Positions 56,801 to 59,800 of a stretch of DNA of 64,000 nt are shown piece by piece (the stretch's first letter is position 1; every line of letters begins with the position of its first letter). The DNA comes from Cladopsammia gracilis (taxonomy: Eukaryota; Cnidaria; Anthozoa; Scleractinia; Dendrophylliidae), in assembly GCA_022457155.1 (NCBI GenBank), contig JAJGOT010000504.1, positions 460,001-524,000 on the forward strand, in the 5' to 3' direction. Below the pieces are notes generated by a model. The model was not told the DNA's origin and made no database searches. It worked only from the letters and a program-made list of their open reading frames with translations. Made by a program: the position numbers and the translations under genes.

Positions 56801-59800
56801 TTTGTCTAAATAGCTAGAAATTAGTTCAATAGGGCAGCTACAAGCGTACACAATTGGTCGGCCCGGATTGTTAGGTTTATGGATTTTCGGCTTGAAATAG
56901 ACGCGCGAGGTTCTAAAAGTAGTGATGATGAGATTATTGGCGGTAACTAGTAATCGTTGTTTAGTAATGAGGTTTTGGATAGTTTCTTTGACAATTTTTT
57001 GGTTGGTAGGAGTGAGATCTTTATCAACTTTGGCATAGAAAGCGGTGTCAGAAAGTTGCCGAAAAGCGGTTCTGTCCTCGTGTACCGGTAACAAAAAGAA
57101 CGAAACAAAGAGTAAACAATAAACTACACGAAAACAATAGATCTCAAACAAAGAGAATACAATGTAAAATCCCTCGTTTACCGGTACACCAGGACACAGC
57201 CCGAAAAGCCTCTTGTCGGTAAAGGTCGGTCCGCCAAACAACTACCGCGCCGCCTTTGTCGGCCGCTTTGATAACAATGTCGCGTCATTTGCTAAGACTG
57301 TCCACTCTGTCCACTCAAAGATTGTCCACTCTCCTGTTGGAAGGTTGGAAATTTTGGTGTGGCGGTTGAATTTAAGTTTTTGAACATCGTGACGACATTT
57401 TTTGACAAAAAAATCTAAAGGAGAAAACTGGCCCTCTGGGGGTGTCCATTTAGATTTGCGAATGAACAGTGATTCAAAAACATCATTTTCCGAGGTGTCA
57501 TGATTTTTTTCTTTGTCATGGAAAAATGCTTTTAATTGGACGCGGCGAAGAAAAGTTTCAACATCTTGTTTGACTGAGAATTCGTCGGTTTGTTTAGATA
57601 TGGGAACAAAATTTAAACCTTTACTAAGAACAGATCTCTCCGAATCAGAAAGCGGCAAATTTTCCGGAATTGTAACTACGGCGTTGTGATTATCAAGTGG
57701 AGAGTCTTCGGATGATTGAGGACCTATTAAATGATCAAGTTTTTGGGCCTTGATTTGGTTTAAGGTGTTGAACAATTTCGCGTTGAGTTCCTTAATTTTA
57801 GCGCTGATAGATTGTACTAAAACAGCTGGGCAAATTTTGCTAAGTTTAGAACGGTATTGGAGAATTTGCTTGTCGAGTTCGTTAAGTTTTAGGCACATAT
57901 AGCTCTGATAGTGATCCTCATAATGTTGCGTGAAAAGGAATTTTGAGCATGTTGAATTTCGTGAAGGTATTGTTCGTTGCAAACAGAGAATGTAGAAGCG
58001 TGAAAAAAACAACACATGACAATCTGTGGCGTTTCCCTACACCAGGGCAATACAGAAAGCCGTAAAAACTTAGAACAAAAAAATCATCTTTGGAATCGGT
58101 ACTCTCAAACCCCACGAAATTAAAGAACGCTTTTCATTCAACTAATTTACATTTGTTTTTCACGTCACCAAATCTCTACCAATAGCGGAGCTCCACCTAC
58201 TATATAAAACCACACACTACCCACAATCCCTTGATTTGCTCCGACGAAGGGCTAGCGCTCGAAACGTCAGCTTTCTCGAATCTTTTTACGGTGGCTAATT
58301 TACCTTATCGACTCAGTTGATAAAACCAAATTCTTGTACTTCACCCCCACCGACTCAGCACCACAGTTTCTCTAGAAACTAACCCCATTCAATAAATAAT
58401 ATGCTTTTCTTTCAGGCAAAAGGAATGGAGATAGATAAAAAAAATCCACTTGTGATGCAATATAATCTATCTGTTATGCATGCTGACCTCCTTATATATC
58501 GAGAATAGCTACTATCGTTTCTCCCGAGCAGATTACATGGGACTTTTAATGCTCACGACAATATAAACATTCTCTGGAGCATATTAGTCTAGAGACGAAT
58601 TATCAAAATCGAAATATTAAAACTATTCATTGTTTTATGTATGTGTGTTCGCGGCCTATACTAAATTAGTAATTGCTGAAGCTGGGTTTTTATATAAAAG
58701 ACATTTGTTTTTATATTTTAGATTTTTTTTGCAAGGGAAAAAAAGGCAAAATTCATAAAATTCATGTTTGTTCCTACCACCTTTTTACGTTATTTGTGAT
58801 CTATACATGAACAGACGCACGGAATCTAGTTGTTAACTGGAGCTTGAACATTGTCTGTACTTTTTATATTTGCAGATGATGACGAAGATGACGACGAAGA
58901 TGACGACGAAGACGACGGCGAAGACGACGACGAAGATGACCCAGATGAAATCGGTATTGCACACATGTTTGCTGAATTCATATCGTTGTAATAATTAAGC
59001 TTAAAGAACATTACAGGGCATGGTTTTGTAATCCGTTTCTAATTCCTTTCCCGTTAACCGCCCTGGCACCTCTTCTTTACATTCGAACCATTAGTCTGAG
59101 ATGAGTTAAAGTAGTACCTTGCTTTTATATATCAGGATCCCATGGGTCTACGTCTACTTTCTTAAAAATTATGATTCTATTAAAAATACACCAGATTTCT
59201 TTTTTTTTTTTCCTCCTCCTGTTAGAAGTCGACGATGATGACCTGGACGAAATGGGTAAGACGCAAAAAAACGATAAATCAATAAATAAATAGTATTCCT
59301 TATGGAACAAGTTAATTAGAACTTAAAATAACATATTTGGTAAACTTAATGATCGAGACAATCAGCAATATTTATAGTTCAGTTTCAGTTTCAATTATTA
59401 TGCCATACTGTGATTGTCGGAGTTAGTGTAGTTCTGAAAAGAACTGCTGTTTTGATAATGAATGACATTTCGATAACCTGAGCGGAATTCATTTTCAGAG
59501 TAACTCAGACTCTCAAGATAACTTCAGCTTAAATGGTCAAAACGTCAGTTTTGCCAACATCAACAGTTATTTTTAGAACTAAACTAACCCTGAAGACCAC
59601 CCTCGACAGTCCACTGAGTGGATACTCCTGGGTTCAAACCATTTATAGTATCAATTGTCTTACCCACTTCTGGCTTGTCGACTTCATATACACTGAACTT
59701 CAACTTAGAAAATCGAACGTCAACAAACCAGTAATTTTTCTACTTCCACTCATCAATTTAGTTTGTGAAGCGTTTTCAATCTCTTAAACTAATTGTTGTG

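Larger units (their letters stand above)
55150..58336 (-). mobile_element. Defective Penelope-like element with inverted ends
   Basis: The element is bounded by about 320-bp inverted repeats (55150-55470 and 58018-58336). These start AAGAATTTGGTTTTATCGAC and contain CCGACGAAGGGCTAGCGCT..GAAACGTCAG, a motif typical of Penelope-type ends and reminiscent of a degenerate hammerhead. The coding strand is minus: an N-terminal region, a reverse transcriptase and a GIY-YIG endonuclease, separated by frame changes. It lies in intron 6 of the acidic-cationic gene, antisense to it. Confidence 0.85.
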
